From NCBI GenBank assembly GCA_012518475.1, contig JAAYSB010000325.1, positions 1 through 18,052 of the forward strand: a DNA stretch of 18,052 nt, read 5' to 3'. Positions 12,589 to 18,052 of this stretch are shown here, in pieces (within the stretch, counting starts at the first letter, position 1; each line of letters opens with the position of its first letter). The DNA is from Intrasporangiaceae bacterium. Its GTDB lineage: Bacteria > Actinomycetota > Actinomycetes > Actinomycetales > Dermatophilaceae. A program made the translations under genes and the position numbers. Below the pieces are notes generated by a model. The model did no database searches. It saw only the letters and a program-made list of their open reading frames with translations, and was not told the DNA's origin.

Positions 12589-13386
12589 TCAGGTGATCTG
12601 CCAGGACCGCTTCGAGAGCCCGAACCAGAACCCGTCGACCGCGACCTCGGTGTCGACCGAGCCGGAGGCGTCGGCCGCGCCGAGCGCGACATACAGCGGT
12701 GCCCAGTGCTCGGTGCGGGGGTGCGCCTCCCGCGCTGCCGGGGCAAGGCGATCGACGTTGATGAGGGCGTCGACGTCGCCGGCGTCCATCATCTCCGCGG
12801 CCCAGTGATCGAACTCCCTGCTGGCGCTCGGCGGGGTCGAGTCCGGGCCGGCGGCCGGGTTGAACCAGCGCAGGTTGTGCGTCGTGAAGCCCGAGCCGAC
12901 GATGAGGGTCCCCTCGTCGCGGAGCGGGGCGAGTCGGCGGCCGAGGTCGACGAGCTGCTGCGGGTCGAGCGTCGGCAGGCTGAGCTGGAGGACGGGGACG
13001 TCTGCCTCGGGGAACATCTCGACGAGGGGGACATACGCGCCGTGGTCGAGGCCGCGGGTTTCGTCGCGGCGGAGGGTCTGGCCGTCGGCCGCGAGCAGCT
13101 GCTCGACACCGGTTGCGAGCCCGGGAGCGCCAGGGGCGTCGTAGGTGACCTCGTAGTACTTCTGCGGGAAGCCCCAGAAGTCATAGACCAGCGGCACGCC
13201 GCCGCGGGTGGCCGAGACCGAGACCGGCTCGTCCTCCCAGTGCGCGGAGATCATGAGGATGTTCGTGGGCTTGCCGTGCGTGGCCATGAGGTTGTCCGAC
13301 CAGGCGGCCAGCTCGGCCGTCCAGCGCTCGTCGTCCGCGAGGGGCGGGGCGCCGTGGCTGAGGAAGAGAATCGGCATTGCAGTCAT
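12589..13386 (-). CDS. Class III extradiol dioxygenase (LigB/DODA-YgiD type)
   Basis: The 265-residue enzyme belongs to the 4,5-DOPA/catechol extradiol ring-cleavage family that uses one non-haem metal ion. Likely ligands and catalytic residues are His11 (LFLSHGAPPLA), His49 (ISAHWE), His170 (GSGFTTHNLRWFNP) and His227 (RTEHWAPLYVALGA), with LDHGAYVPL (His115) between. Length and motif order fit YgiD-like proteins, whose natural substrate is often unknown, so aromatic-diol cleavage is the family activity rather than a proven one here. I chose the ATG at 13386: a good promoter -10 ends 7 nt before it, suggesting a leaderless mRNA. An ATG three codons later (13377) is possible. It follows the response-regulator gene by 60 bp but has its own AT-rich promoter. 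Confidence 0.9.
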   Translation of the reverse strand: MTAMPILFLSHGAPPLADDERWTAELAAWSDNLMATHGKPTNILMISAHWEDEPVSVSATRGGVPLVYDFWGFPQKYYEVTYDAPGAPGLATGVEQLLAADGQTLRRDETRGLDHGAYVPLVEMFPEADVPVLQLSLPTLDPQQLVDLGRRLAPLRDEGTLIVGSGFTTHNLRWFNPAAGPDSTPPSASREFDHWAAEMMDAGDVDALINVDRLAPAAREAHPRTEHWAPLYVALGAADASGSVDTEVAVDGFWFGLSKRSWQIT

Positions 13387-13393
13387 GTCCCTC

Positions 13394-13422
13394 ACAATAC
13401 ATGACATATCAACTATCCTCAA
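13394..13422 (-). promoter_or_regulatory. Promoter of the dioxygenase gene
   Basis: Read leftward, TTGAGG (13422-13417), a 17-nt spacer, and TATTGT (13399-13394) form one of the best sigma70-like promoters in the window. The -10 ends 7 nt before the ATG at 13386, so the mRNA is probably leaderless. The spacer is strikingly AT-rich for this genome and holds a dyad. Confidence 0.6.
13397..13416. promoter_or_regulatory. Palindromic operator candidate inside the dioxygenase promoter
   Basis: On the plus strand the 20-nt dyad reads ATA-ca-TGA-cata-TCA-ac-TAT, with 7 of 10 base pairs symmetric. It lies between and partly over the -35 and -10 elements, where a bound dimer would block RNA polymerase. 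The form would suit a MarR-, GntR- or TetR-type dimer, but no such regulator gene is adjacent. Confidence 0.45.
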
Positions 13423-13446
13423 CCGGTCGGCGGGGGAGGGAGCGTC

Positions 13447-14109
13447 TCAGCGGGTGGCGTCGTGGACGAGGATGGCGATCTGGACTCGGTTCTCGACCGC
13501 GAGCTTGTCGAAGAGCCGGCCGACGTGGGTCTTGACCGTCGGCACGCCCACGAACAGCTCGGCCGCGATCTCGGCGTTGGACAGCCCTCGGGCCACGGCC
13601 TCGGCCACCTCGCGCTCGCGCTCGGTGAGGGACTCAAGTCGCGCGAGGGCCTGCGCCCGAGCAGGGTCCTCCGGCTCGCTCGGTACTGCGACGGCGGCGA
13701 TGAGCTGCGCGGTGACCGACGGGGAGAGGATCGGCGAGCCACCGGCGACAGTGCGGACGGCCTCGACCAGACGGTCCGGGGGAGTGTCCTTGAGGAGGAA
13801 GCCGGCGGCACCGATGCGCAGGGCGCGCAGGACGTACTCGTCGGCGTCGAAGGTGGTCAGGACGATGACCTCGGGCGGGTCGGGCAGGGCCCGCACCCGC
13901 TCGGTGGCAGCCAGACCGTCGAGCACCGGCATCCGGATATCCATGAGGACCACGTCCGGCCGCTCGCGGCGGACCAGATCCACGCCCGCGGCGCCGTCGT
14001 CGGCCTCCCCGACCACCTCGATCCCGGAGCCCCCACCGAGGAACATCTTCAGGGCAGTTCGCACCATGGCGTCGTCGTCGACGAGGACGACGCGGATGAC
14101 CTCACTCAT
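13447..14109 (-). CDS. NarL/LuxR-family response regulator
   Basis: This 220-residue two-component regulator has an N-terminal receiver domain (about 1-120) with the acidic pocket VLVDDD, phosphoacceptor Asp57 in VVLMDIRMPVLDG, Thr85/86 in VIVLTTFDADEY and Lys107 in GFLLKD. The C-terminal LuxR-type helix-turn-helix (about 158-220) shows LTEREREVAEAVARGLSNAEIA and VGVPTVKTHVGRLFDKL. It should bind DNA as a phosphorylated dimer. The ATG overlaps the kinase stop codon (ATGA at 14106-14109), so the pair is translationally coupled. The most likely target is the divergent ABC transporter operon starting at 15485, because such arrangements commonly regulate drug or peptide exporters (inference). Confidence 0.95.
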   Translation of the reverse strand: MSEVIRVVLVDDDAMVRTALKMFLGGGSGIEVVGEADDGAAGVDLVRRERPDVVLMDIRMPVLDGLAATERVRALPDPPEVIVLTTFDADEYVLRALRIGAAGFLLKDTPPDRLVEAVRTVAGGSPILSPSVTAQLIAAVAVPSEPEDPARAQALARLESLTEREREVAEAVARGLSNAEIAAELFVGVPTVKTHVGRLFDKLAVENRVQIAILVHDATR

Positions 14110-15344
14110 GACGTCAACGGTAGCCGCGCGGTGACGACCCAGTCCCCGGACCCGTCCGGACCCGAGTGGAAGCTCCCGCCCGCGAGAGCGACCCGCTCAC
14201 GCAGTCCGAGCAGACCCATGCCTGCACCGGGCGCGGCTGTGACGGCGGTGGGGTGCTCCGGCTGGCGGACCGTCACGACGAGCCCGCGACCGTCGGGTCG
14301 TTCGAGGCGGACCGAGACCGGGGCCCCGGGAGCGTGCTTGCGTGCGTTCGTCAACGCCTCCTGGACGATGCGGTATGCGGCGCGCCCCACTCGCTCGGGA
14401 ACCTCGCCGGAGTCGTCGGTGAGCTCGACCGACGCGCCCAGGGTGCGGGCGTCCTCGATCAGACCGGGCAGATCTCGCAGAGACGGCTGCGGTGCCTCGG
14501 GGCGCAGCTCGAGACCGCCACCGACCGCCTGCGGGTCGCGCAGGACGCCGAGTACCTCGCGGAGCTCGGTGAGCGCCTCGCGTGCGTTGCGCTCGATCGT
14601 CGTCGCGGCCGTCCGCCGTTCCTCGTCCGTGAGGTCCTCGCGATAGGTCAGCGCGCTCGCGTGCATGGCGACCAGAGAGATCCGGTGTGCCAGGACGTCG
14701 TGCATCTCCCGGGCGATTCTGGTCCGCTCGGCTGCCTGGGCCTGGGCGACCCGGGCCGCCTGCTCCCGCTCGGCTGCGGCGAGCCGCTCCTCGGCCGCCT
14801 GCTTCACGGCCCGTCGTGACCCGATCGCATAGAACACGGCACCCACGGCCACGGTGGCCAGGGTGGCGGTGAGCAACGCCGCCAGCGGATGGATCGGCGT
14901 CTCGTTCGGCCAGACGACCTCGGTGACCATGGTCGCCGCGATCATCAGCGGCGCGACGAGGACCAGTCCCTGGAGATGGCGTCGGGCGGCAAGTGAGGCG
15001 AACGCCAGCAGTGCGGCGCCGGTGACAGTGACGAAGCCGGCGTTCAGGACGGTCAGGATCGCCGCCACCGCCACCGGATGTGCCCGGCGCCGCAGCACCA
15101 GCCAGATTGCGAATAGCCCGACGATGGCGTCGAGCGCGATCAGTGCCCAGCGTGCGGTCGAGTGTCCCTGACTCCCGGGCAGGGTGATGGTTGCCCAGCT
15201 GCCGTAGCCGAGGAAGACGACGACGACCAGCCGCCAGGTCTTCTGCCATCTCGTCAGCGGGGCCGGCTCGGCCCCGGGCGCCAGCGCGTCCCACACCCGC
15301 TGCCACCAGGGCAGTCGAGGGGCTGTGACAGGTGCGTCCGGCAT
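14106..15344 (-). CDS. NarL-type sensor histidine kinase (HisKA_3 family)
   Basis: The 412-residue protein begins MPDAPVTAPRLPWWQRVWDAL and has an N-terminal block of about six hydrophobic helices, including RLVVVVFLGYGSWA, ALIALDAIVGLFAIWLVL and ALLTATLATVAVGAVFYAI, with almost no extracellular domain. It therefore probably senses a membrane-borne signal or its ABC partner. A linker coiled coil rich in Ala/Glu leads to the HisKA_3 box RIAREMHDVLAHRISLVAMH with phosphoacceptor His215. The ATPase domain has an N box (IVQEALTNARKHAPG) and a G box (GAGMGLLGLRERV). The ATG at 15344 is chosen because the -10-like TAGATT ends 7 nt before it and GAGAGG abuts it; a frame-open ATG at 15461 lies in the intergenic region. 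It overlaps the regulator gene and is divergent from the ABC genes. Confidence 0.93.
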   Translation of the reverse strand: MPDAPVTAPRLPWWQRVWDALAPGAEPAPLTRWQKTWRLVVVVFLGYGSWATITLPGSQGHSTARWALIALDAIVGLFAIWLVLRRRAHPVAVAAILTVLNAGFVTVTGAALLAFASLAARRHLQGLVLVAPLMIAATMVTEVVWPNETPIHPLAALLTATLATVAVGAVFYAIGSRRAVKQAAEERLAAAEREQAARVAQAQAAERTRIAREMHDVLAHRISLVAMHASALTYREDLTDEERRTAATTIERNAREALTELREVLGVLRDPQAVGGGLELRPEAPQPSLRDLPGLIEDARTLGASVELTDDSGEVPERVGRAAYRIVQEALTNARKHAPGAPVSVRLERPDGRGLVVTVRQPEHPTAVTAAPGAGMGLLGLRERVALAGGSFHSGPDGSGDWVVTARLPLTS

Positions 15345-15351
15345 ACCTCTC

Positions 15352-15357
15352 AATCTA
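15352..15357 (-). promoter_or_regulatory. -10-like element for the histidine-kinase/regulator operon
   Basis: Read leftward, TAGATT ends 7 nt before the kinase ATG at 15344, predicting a leaderless or nearly leaderless transcript. No convincing -35 is seen at 16-19 nt. GAGAGG lies only 1 nt from the ATG, too close to be a normal ribosome binding site. Confidence 0.45.
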
Positions 15358-15435
15358 GGTGAGCACCGTTCACGGGCGGGTCCACCTCTGGTCTCGGTCC
15401 GCGGCGGCAGGCGATACCAAAGGATGACCGGGTCG

Positions 15436-15447
15436 GGACCGTGGTCC
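15436..15447. repeat. Short palindrome between the kinase and ABC operons
   Basis: GGACC-GT-GGTCC is a perfect 5-bp dyad with a 2-nt centre, in the 140-bp region between the two divergent operons and about 40 bp before the ABC start codon. It could be a response-regulator half-site pair, but such short palindromes are common in GC-rich DNA. Confidence 0.25.
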
Positions 15448-15484
15448 GATGTGGCAGGCACCCGTCCGGTGGGAGGGTGGCGAC

Positions 15485-16375
15485 ATGATCACCACTGAGC
15501 ACCTCACCAAGCGATACGGCACGTTCACGGCCGTCGACGACATCTCCTTCACTGTCGAGCCGGGCCAGGTCGTCGGCTTCCTCGGCCCGAACGGGGCCGG
15601 CAAGTCCACCGCGATGCGGATGATGACCGGTCTCACCGTCCCGACGAGTGGACGCGCCCTCATCGGCGGTCAGCCCTACTCGAGGCTCGTCAACCCGGCC
15701 CGTCAGGTGGGCACGATGCTCGACGCCTCGGCCCAGCACCCTGGCCGCACCGGCCTCGAGACGCTCACCCTCGCCGCCCTCCAGCTCGGCGTCCCACGCT
15801 CCCGCGTCGGCGAGATGCTCGACCTCGTCGGCCTCTCCGAGTCCGAGGCCAAGCGGCGCGTCCGCAACTACTCACTCGGTATGCGTCAGCGGCTGGGTCT
15901 TGCGGCTGCCTTCATGGGCGACCCGGAGGTCCTCATCCTCGACGAGCCGGTCAACGGTCTCGACCCGCAGGGCATCCACTGGATGCGCGGCCTGCTGCGT
16001 GACTTCGCCCGCCGCGGCGGCACCGTGCTCCTCTCGAGCCACCTCCTCCACGAGGTCGAGGCCATCGCCGACGAGCTCGTCGTCATCAGTCAGGGCCGGA
16101 TCATCGCCCAGGGCGCCCTCGACGAGCTGCTCGCCACGTCGACGACCATCGTGCGCTCCCTCGACGACCACTCCCTCGCGACGGCGCTGCGAGCCGATGG
16201 CCACCACGTCGACGCGACCGCCGGCGGCCTGCACTCGGACGCCGACGCCGAGGTCATCGGGCGGATCGCCCTGGCCAACGGCATCGTCCTGCTCGAGCTG
16301 CGGCGCGACGAGCGCGGCGGCCTCGAGGACCTCTTCCTCTCCCTCACCGCCGACACCGATCGGGCCGCAGCATGA
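15485..16375 (+). CDS. ABC transporter ATP-binding protein (DrrA/CcmA-like)
   Basis: This 296-residue nucleotide-binding subunit belongs to an ABC-2 type exporter. It shows Walker A GPNGAGKST (34-42), signature YSLGMRQRL (129-137), Walker B LILDEP (150-155), a D-loop in NGLDPQG and the H-loop in LLSSHLLHE (His186). The Q-loop position reads TMLDASAQHPGRT, as in bacitracin/daunorubicin-type exporters. A C-terminal domain of about 85 residues follows the ATPase core. The ATG at 15485 has GGAGGG 7 nt upstream; the open frame back to 15449 has no such site. The stop overlaps the permease start (ATGA). The divergent kinase/regulator pair suggests induction by a toxic compound, but the substrate cannot be read from sequence. 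Confidence 0.95.
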   Translation: MITTEHLTKRYGTFTAVDDISFTVEPGQVVGFLGPNGAGKSTAMRMMTGLTVPTSGRALIGGQPYSRLVNPARQVGTMLDASAQHPGRTGLETLTLAALQLGVPRSRVGEMLDLVGLSESEAKRRVRNYSLGMRQRLGLAAAFMGDPEVLILDEPVNGLDPQGIHWMRGLLRDFARRGGTVLLSSHLLHEVEAIADELVVISQGRIIAQGALDELLATSTTIVRSLDDHSLATALRADGHHVDATAGGLHSDADAEVIGRIALANGIVLLELRRDERGGLEDLFLSLTADTDRAAA

Positions 16376-17241
16376 GCACCGTCCCCACCGCTCCACCGAG
16401 CCCGACGCTCAAGAGCTCCACGAACACCGAGAGGGCAGTCATGACAACGCAACCCACCACCACAGACATCCGACCCCGGGTCGGACAGGCACTCCCGGCG
16501 CGCCAGCCGGTGTCGTTCCTCCGGACCGTCCACGTCGAGCTCCGCAAGATGGTCGACACCCTTGCCGGCCGCTGGCTCATCATCGTGACCCTGCTCATCG
16601 CGGCGTTGATCATGGGGGCCTTCCTGTGGTTCGAGTCCGGGCCGACACACAACACCCTCGACCTGTTCTCGATCGTCGTCCTGCCGTTCGGCATCCTGTT
16701 GCCGGTCATCGGCGTCATGGCCGCGACGGCGGAGTGGAGCCAGCGGGCAGGCCTGGTGACCTTCACCCTCGAGCCGCGACGCTGGCGGGTCATCGCCGCA
16801 CGGGTGCTCGCCGGCAGCCTCCTCGGTCTGGTCGTCGTCGCGATGAGCTTCGTCCTCGCCTATGTCATCGGGGGTGCCGCGAACCTGCTCGGGGGGAGCG
16901 TCAGCTATGGGGTCGACGGCTGGCTCCTGTTCGGTCTCCTCGTCATGCTCCTGCTCACCGTCGTCCAGGGCATCGCCTTCGGCTTCCTCTTCCTCAACAC
17001 CCCCGCGGCGATCGTCGCGATCCTCGCCCTGCCGATGATCTGGCAGATCGGTGGCCAGCTGAGCCGGCGGGTCATGGATCTCGTCCCCTGGTTGGACCTC
17101 AACGTCGCGACCCAGCTGCTCGAGAGCATCCCGGAGGCCACCGGGCGGCAGTGGGCTCAGCTCGGCACGGCCGTCGCGGTCGGCATCCTGCTTCCGCTGG
17201 CCATCGGCTCCTGGCGGGTCATCCGGGGCGAGGTCAAGTAG
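16372..17241 (+). CDS. ABC-2 type transporter permease
   Basis: This 289-residue membrane subunit partners the preceding ATPase. After a hydrophilic N-terminus and the segment FLRTVHVELRKMVDTLAGRW, typical of ABC-2 permeases just before the first helix, there are about six hydrophobic helices. These include LIIVTLLIAALIMGAFLWF, SIVVLPFGILLPVIGVMAA, LAGSLLGLVVVAMSFVLAYV, GLLVMLLLTVVQGIAFGFLF, AAIVAILALPMIWQIGG and AVAVGILLPLAIGSWRVI. AEWSQRAGLVTFTLEPRRWRVIAAR after helix 2 matches the cytoplasmic coupling region of this family. The start at 16372 overlaps the ATPase stop by 4 bp. An ATG at 16441 with GAGAGGG 5 nt upstream is a serious alternative that would shorten the protein by 23 residues. 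Confidence 0.92.
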   Translation: MSTVPTAPPSPTLKSSTNTERAVMTTQPTTTDIRPRVGQALPARQPVSFLRTVHVELRKMVDTLAGRWLIIVTLLIAALIMGAFLWFESGPTHNTLDLFSIVVLPFGILLPVIGVMAATAEWSQRAGLVTFTLEPRRWRVIAARVLAGSLLGLVVVAMSFVLAYVIGGAANLLGGSVSYGVDGWLLFGLLVMLLLTVVQGIAFGFLFLNTPAAIVAILALPMIWQIGGQLSRRVMDLVPWLDLNVATQLLESIPEATGRQWAQLGTAVAVGILLPLAIGSWRVIRGEVK

Positions 17242-17268
17242 TCGCCGCTCCGCGACGGTGTGCCAGAC

Positions 17269-17290
17269 GCGGGACTTCCGTCTCGCCTTT
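17269..17290 (+). terminator. Hairpin terminator after the ABC operon
   Basis: GCGGGAC (17269-17275) pairs with GTCTCGC (17280-17286), allowing one G-U pair, around a TTCC tetraloop, and is followed by CTTT. It begins 28 bp after the permease stop codon. The stem is short but the form and place fit an intrinsic terminator. Confidence 0.4.
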
Positions 17291-17292
17291 AA

Positions 17293-17309
17293 CGGGTGGG
17301 GAGAGAAAG
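17293..17309 (+). repeat. Direct repeat copy 1 (17 bp)
   Basis: CGGGTGGGGAGAGAAAG occurs here and again, identical, at 17355-17371. The two copies flank a 16-bp-stem inverted repeat. The 3'-most G of this copy is the first base of that stem. Confidence 0.85.
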
Positions 17310-17349
17310 GGTGACTTCACCACGGTGCGGGAGCGTGGTGAAGTCACCC
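17309..17349. repeat. 16-bp-stem inverted repeat upstream of topA
   Basis: GGGTGACTTCACCACG (17309-17324) is perfectly complementary to CGTGGTGAAGTCACCC (17334-17349) with a 9-nt loop. Each arm itself contains a 12-bp palindrome-like core, GGTGA-CT-TCACC and GGTGA-AG-TCACC, so the element offers two dyads as DNA or one long hairpin as RNA. No T-run follows. It may be a second terminator between the ABC operon and topA, a two-site operator, or a dispersed intergenic repeat. Confidence 0.75.
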
Positions 17350-17354
17350 CATAT

Positions 17355-17371
17355 CGGGTGGGGAGAGAAAG
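17355..17371 (+). repeat. Direct repeat copy 2 (17 bp)
   Basis: This is the second identical copy of CGGGTGGGGAGAGAAAG, 62 bp downstream of the first (start to start), just after the inverted repeat. It lies about 20-45 bp before the candidate topA promoter elements. Confidence 0.85.
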
Positions 17372-17389
17372 TTGGGACGAGGAGCCGGA

Positions 17390-17420
17390 TTGCCGGGGAC
17401 TTGACAGCGTCCGCTAGGTT
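17390..17420 (+). promoter_or_regulatory. Candidate topA promoter
   Basis: TTGCCG at 17390-17395 and TAGGTT at 17415-17420 are separated by 19 nt, slightly long. A perfect TTGACA at 17401-17406 also occurs, but no TAnnnT lies 16-19 nt beyond it. If TAGGTT is used, the 5' leader would be about 70 nt. Confidence 0.35.
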
Positions 17421-17496
17421 CGGTCCCGACGCATCCTCGCGGCACGCAGCGACGAATCCGCTGCACGAGGGGGCGAGAACGTAAGAGGTACACACG

Positions 17497-18052
17497 TTGA
17501 GTCGCAAGCTCGTCATCGTCGAGTCGCCCGGCAAGGTCAAGAGCATCGCCGGCTATCTCGGCCCGGACTACGTCGTGGAGGCGTCCGTCGGGCACATCCG
17601 GGACATCCCCACTCCGAGCGAGATGCCGGCCGACATCAAGAAGGGTCCGTTCGGCCGGTTCGGGGTCGACATCGAGGGAGGCTTCGAGCCCTACTATGTC
17701 GTCGACGCGGACAAGAAGAAGAAGGTCGCCGAGCTCAAGCGACTCCTCAAGGACGCCGACGAGCTCTATCTCGCCACCGATGAGGACCGCGAGGGGGAGG
17801 CCATCGCCTGGCACCTGCACGAGGCGCTCCAGCCCAAGGTCCCGGTCAAGCGGATGGTCTTCCACGAGATCACCAAGGAAGCCATCCAGCGGGCCCTGCA
17901 CGCGACGCGGGACATCGACACCGACCTCGTCGACGCCCAGGAGACCCGCCGCATCCTCGACCGCCTCTACGGCTACGAGATCAGCCCGGTCCTGTGGCGC
18001 AAGGTCAAGCCCAAGCTCTCGGCCGGCCGCGTCCAGTCCGTCGCGACCCGGC
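17497..18052 (+). CDS. topA: DNA topoisomerase I (5' part, runs off right edge)
   Basis: This is the N-terminal ~185 residues of type IA topoisomerase, which relaxes negative supercoils by transient single-strand cleavage. The sequence begins MSRKLVIVESPGKVKSIAGYLG with the TOPRIM glutamate at residue 9. The metal-binding triad of the TOPRIM domain is D95, D97 and E99 in ATDEDREGEAIAWH. DAQETRRILDRLYGYEISPVLW and the final SAGRVQSVATR are highly conserved in TopA; the catalytic tyrosine lies beyond the window. The start is a TTG at 17497 with AAGAGG 8 nt upstream; no ATG or GTG fits the conserved N-terminus. In M. tuberculosis and Streptomyces topA lies near the same tad/helicase genes. Its upstream region contains the repeat/hairpin element, and supercoiling-dependent control of topA is known in Streptomyces. 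Confidence 0.97.
   Translation, partial: MSRKLVIVESPGKVKSIAGYLGPDYVVEASVGHIRDIPTPSEMPADIKKGPFGRFGVDIEGGFEPYYVVDADKKKKVAELKRLLKDADELYLATDEDREGEAIAWHLHEALQPKVPVKRMVFHEITKEAIQRALHATRDIDTDLVDAQETRRILDRLYGYEISPVLWRKVKPKLSAGRVQSVATR

Noticed and set aside
15648..17417. 589-codon rightward frame over the ABC genes and the repeat element
   Set aside because: It is a frame shadow of the ABC ATPase and permease (Ser/Arg/Pro-rich) and ends in the intergenic repeat.
17401..17420. TTGACA and TAGGTT as one promoter
   Set aside because: The spacing is only 8 nt, impossible for a sigma70-type promoter; TTGACA has no -10 partner at normal distance.
17289..17546. Small ORFs across the topA upstream region on both strands
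   Set aside because: They are mostly made of the direct and inverted repeats; one runs antisense into topA and none has a ribosome binding site or recognisable protein character.

Overview
The window is very GC-rich with strong G/C bias at third codon positions. It carries an actinobacterial tad-helicase-bldG-hppA-topA gene neighbourhood. Gene content and order fit a member of the Micrococcales, perhaps the Intrasporangiaceae/Dermatophilaceae group, but that placement is inference. The order helicase, BldG-type STAS protein, membrane pyrophosphatase, NPPF methyltransferase, topoisomerase I matches, from memory, the Streptomyces coelicolor region SCO3550-SCO3543. Mycobacterium tuberculosis has a similar tad-helicase-topA cluster around Rv3646c-Rv3660c.

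Layout. (1) 1-3287: an actinobacterial Tad/Flp pilus cluster. A CpaE/Ssd-like ATPase, a TadA/CpaF ATPase and a TadB-like platform protein (cut by the left edge) run leftward. Diverging from them are an Flp pilin (DUF4244 type), a TadE-like pseudopilin and a second TadE/TadG-like protein. (2) 3300-3803: a lipoprotein. (3) 3842-7946, leftward: a short-chain dehydrogenase, a DECH-box MrfA-like helicase with a C-terminal Cys cluster, an NTF2-like protein and a two-helix membrane protein. (4) 8052-8399: a BldG-like anti-sigma-factor antagonist, with no anti-sigma kinase gene beside it. (5) 8607-10958: a K+-independent type H+-pumping pyrophosphatase ending in a long hairpin. (6) 11045-12562: an NPPF methyltransferase. 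(7) 12589-17241: an accessory block holding a class III extradiol dioxygenase, a NarL-type response regulator with its histidine kinase, and a divergent ABC exporter (ATPase and permease). (8) 17242-17496: a structured intergenic region with a terminator-like hairpin and a 17-bp direct repeat flanking a 16-bp-stem inverted repeat. (9) 17497 to the right edge: the 5' part of topA.

How the parts work together. The Tad proteins should assemble a thin Flp pilus. In Micrococcus luteus such tad genes are needed for natural transformation, so the recurrent pairing with a DNA-repair-type helicase suggests a DNA-uptake or DNA-processing link (inference). The two-component pair probably controls the divergent ABC exporter. 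Several genes (lipoprotein, methyltransferase, dioxygenase, histidine kinase) have a TAnnnT -10-like hexamer 7-9 nt before the start codon and poor or badly spaced Shine-Dalgarno sequences, which points to leaderless mRNAs.

I found no CRISPR array, tRNA, rRNA, transposase or prophage gene. I do not see a clearly new multi-gene system. The best candidates for novelty are the repeat/hairpin element upstream of topA, the BldG homologue without its usual partner, the CRP-like site before hppA and the palindromic operator in the dioxygenase promoter.
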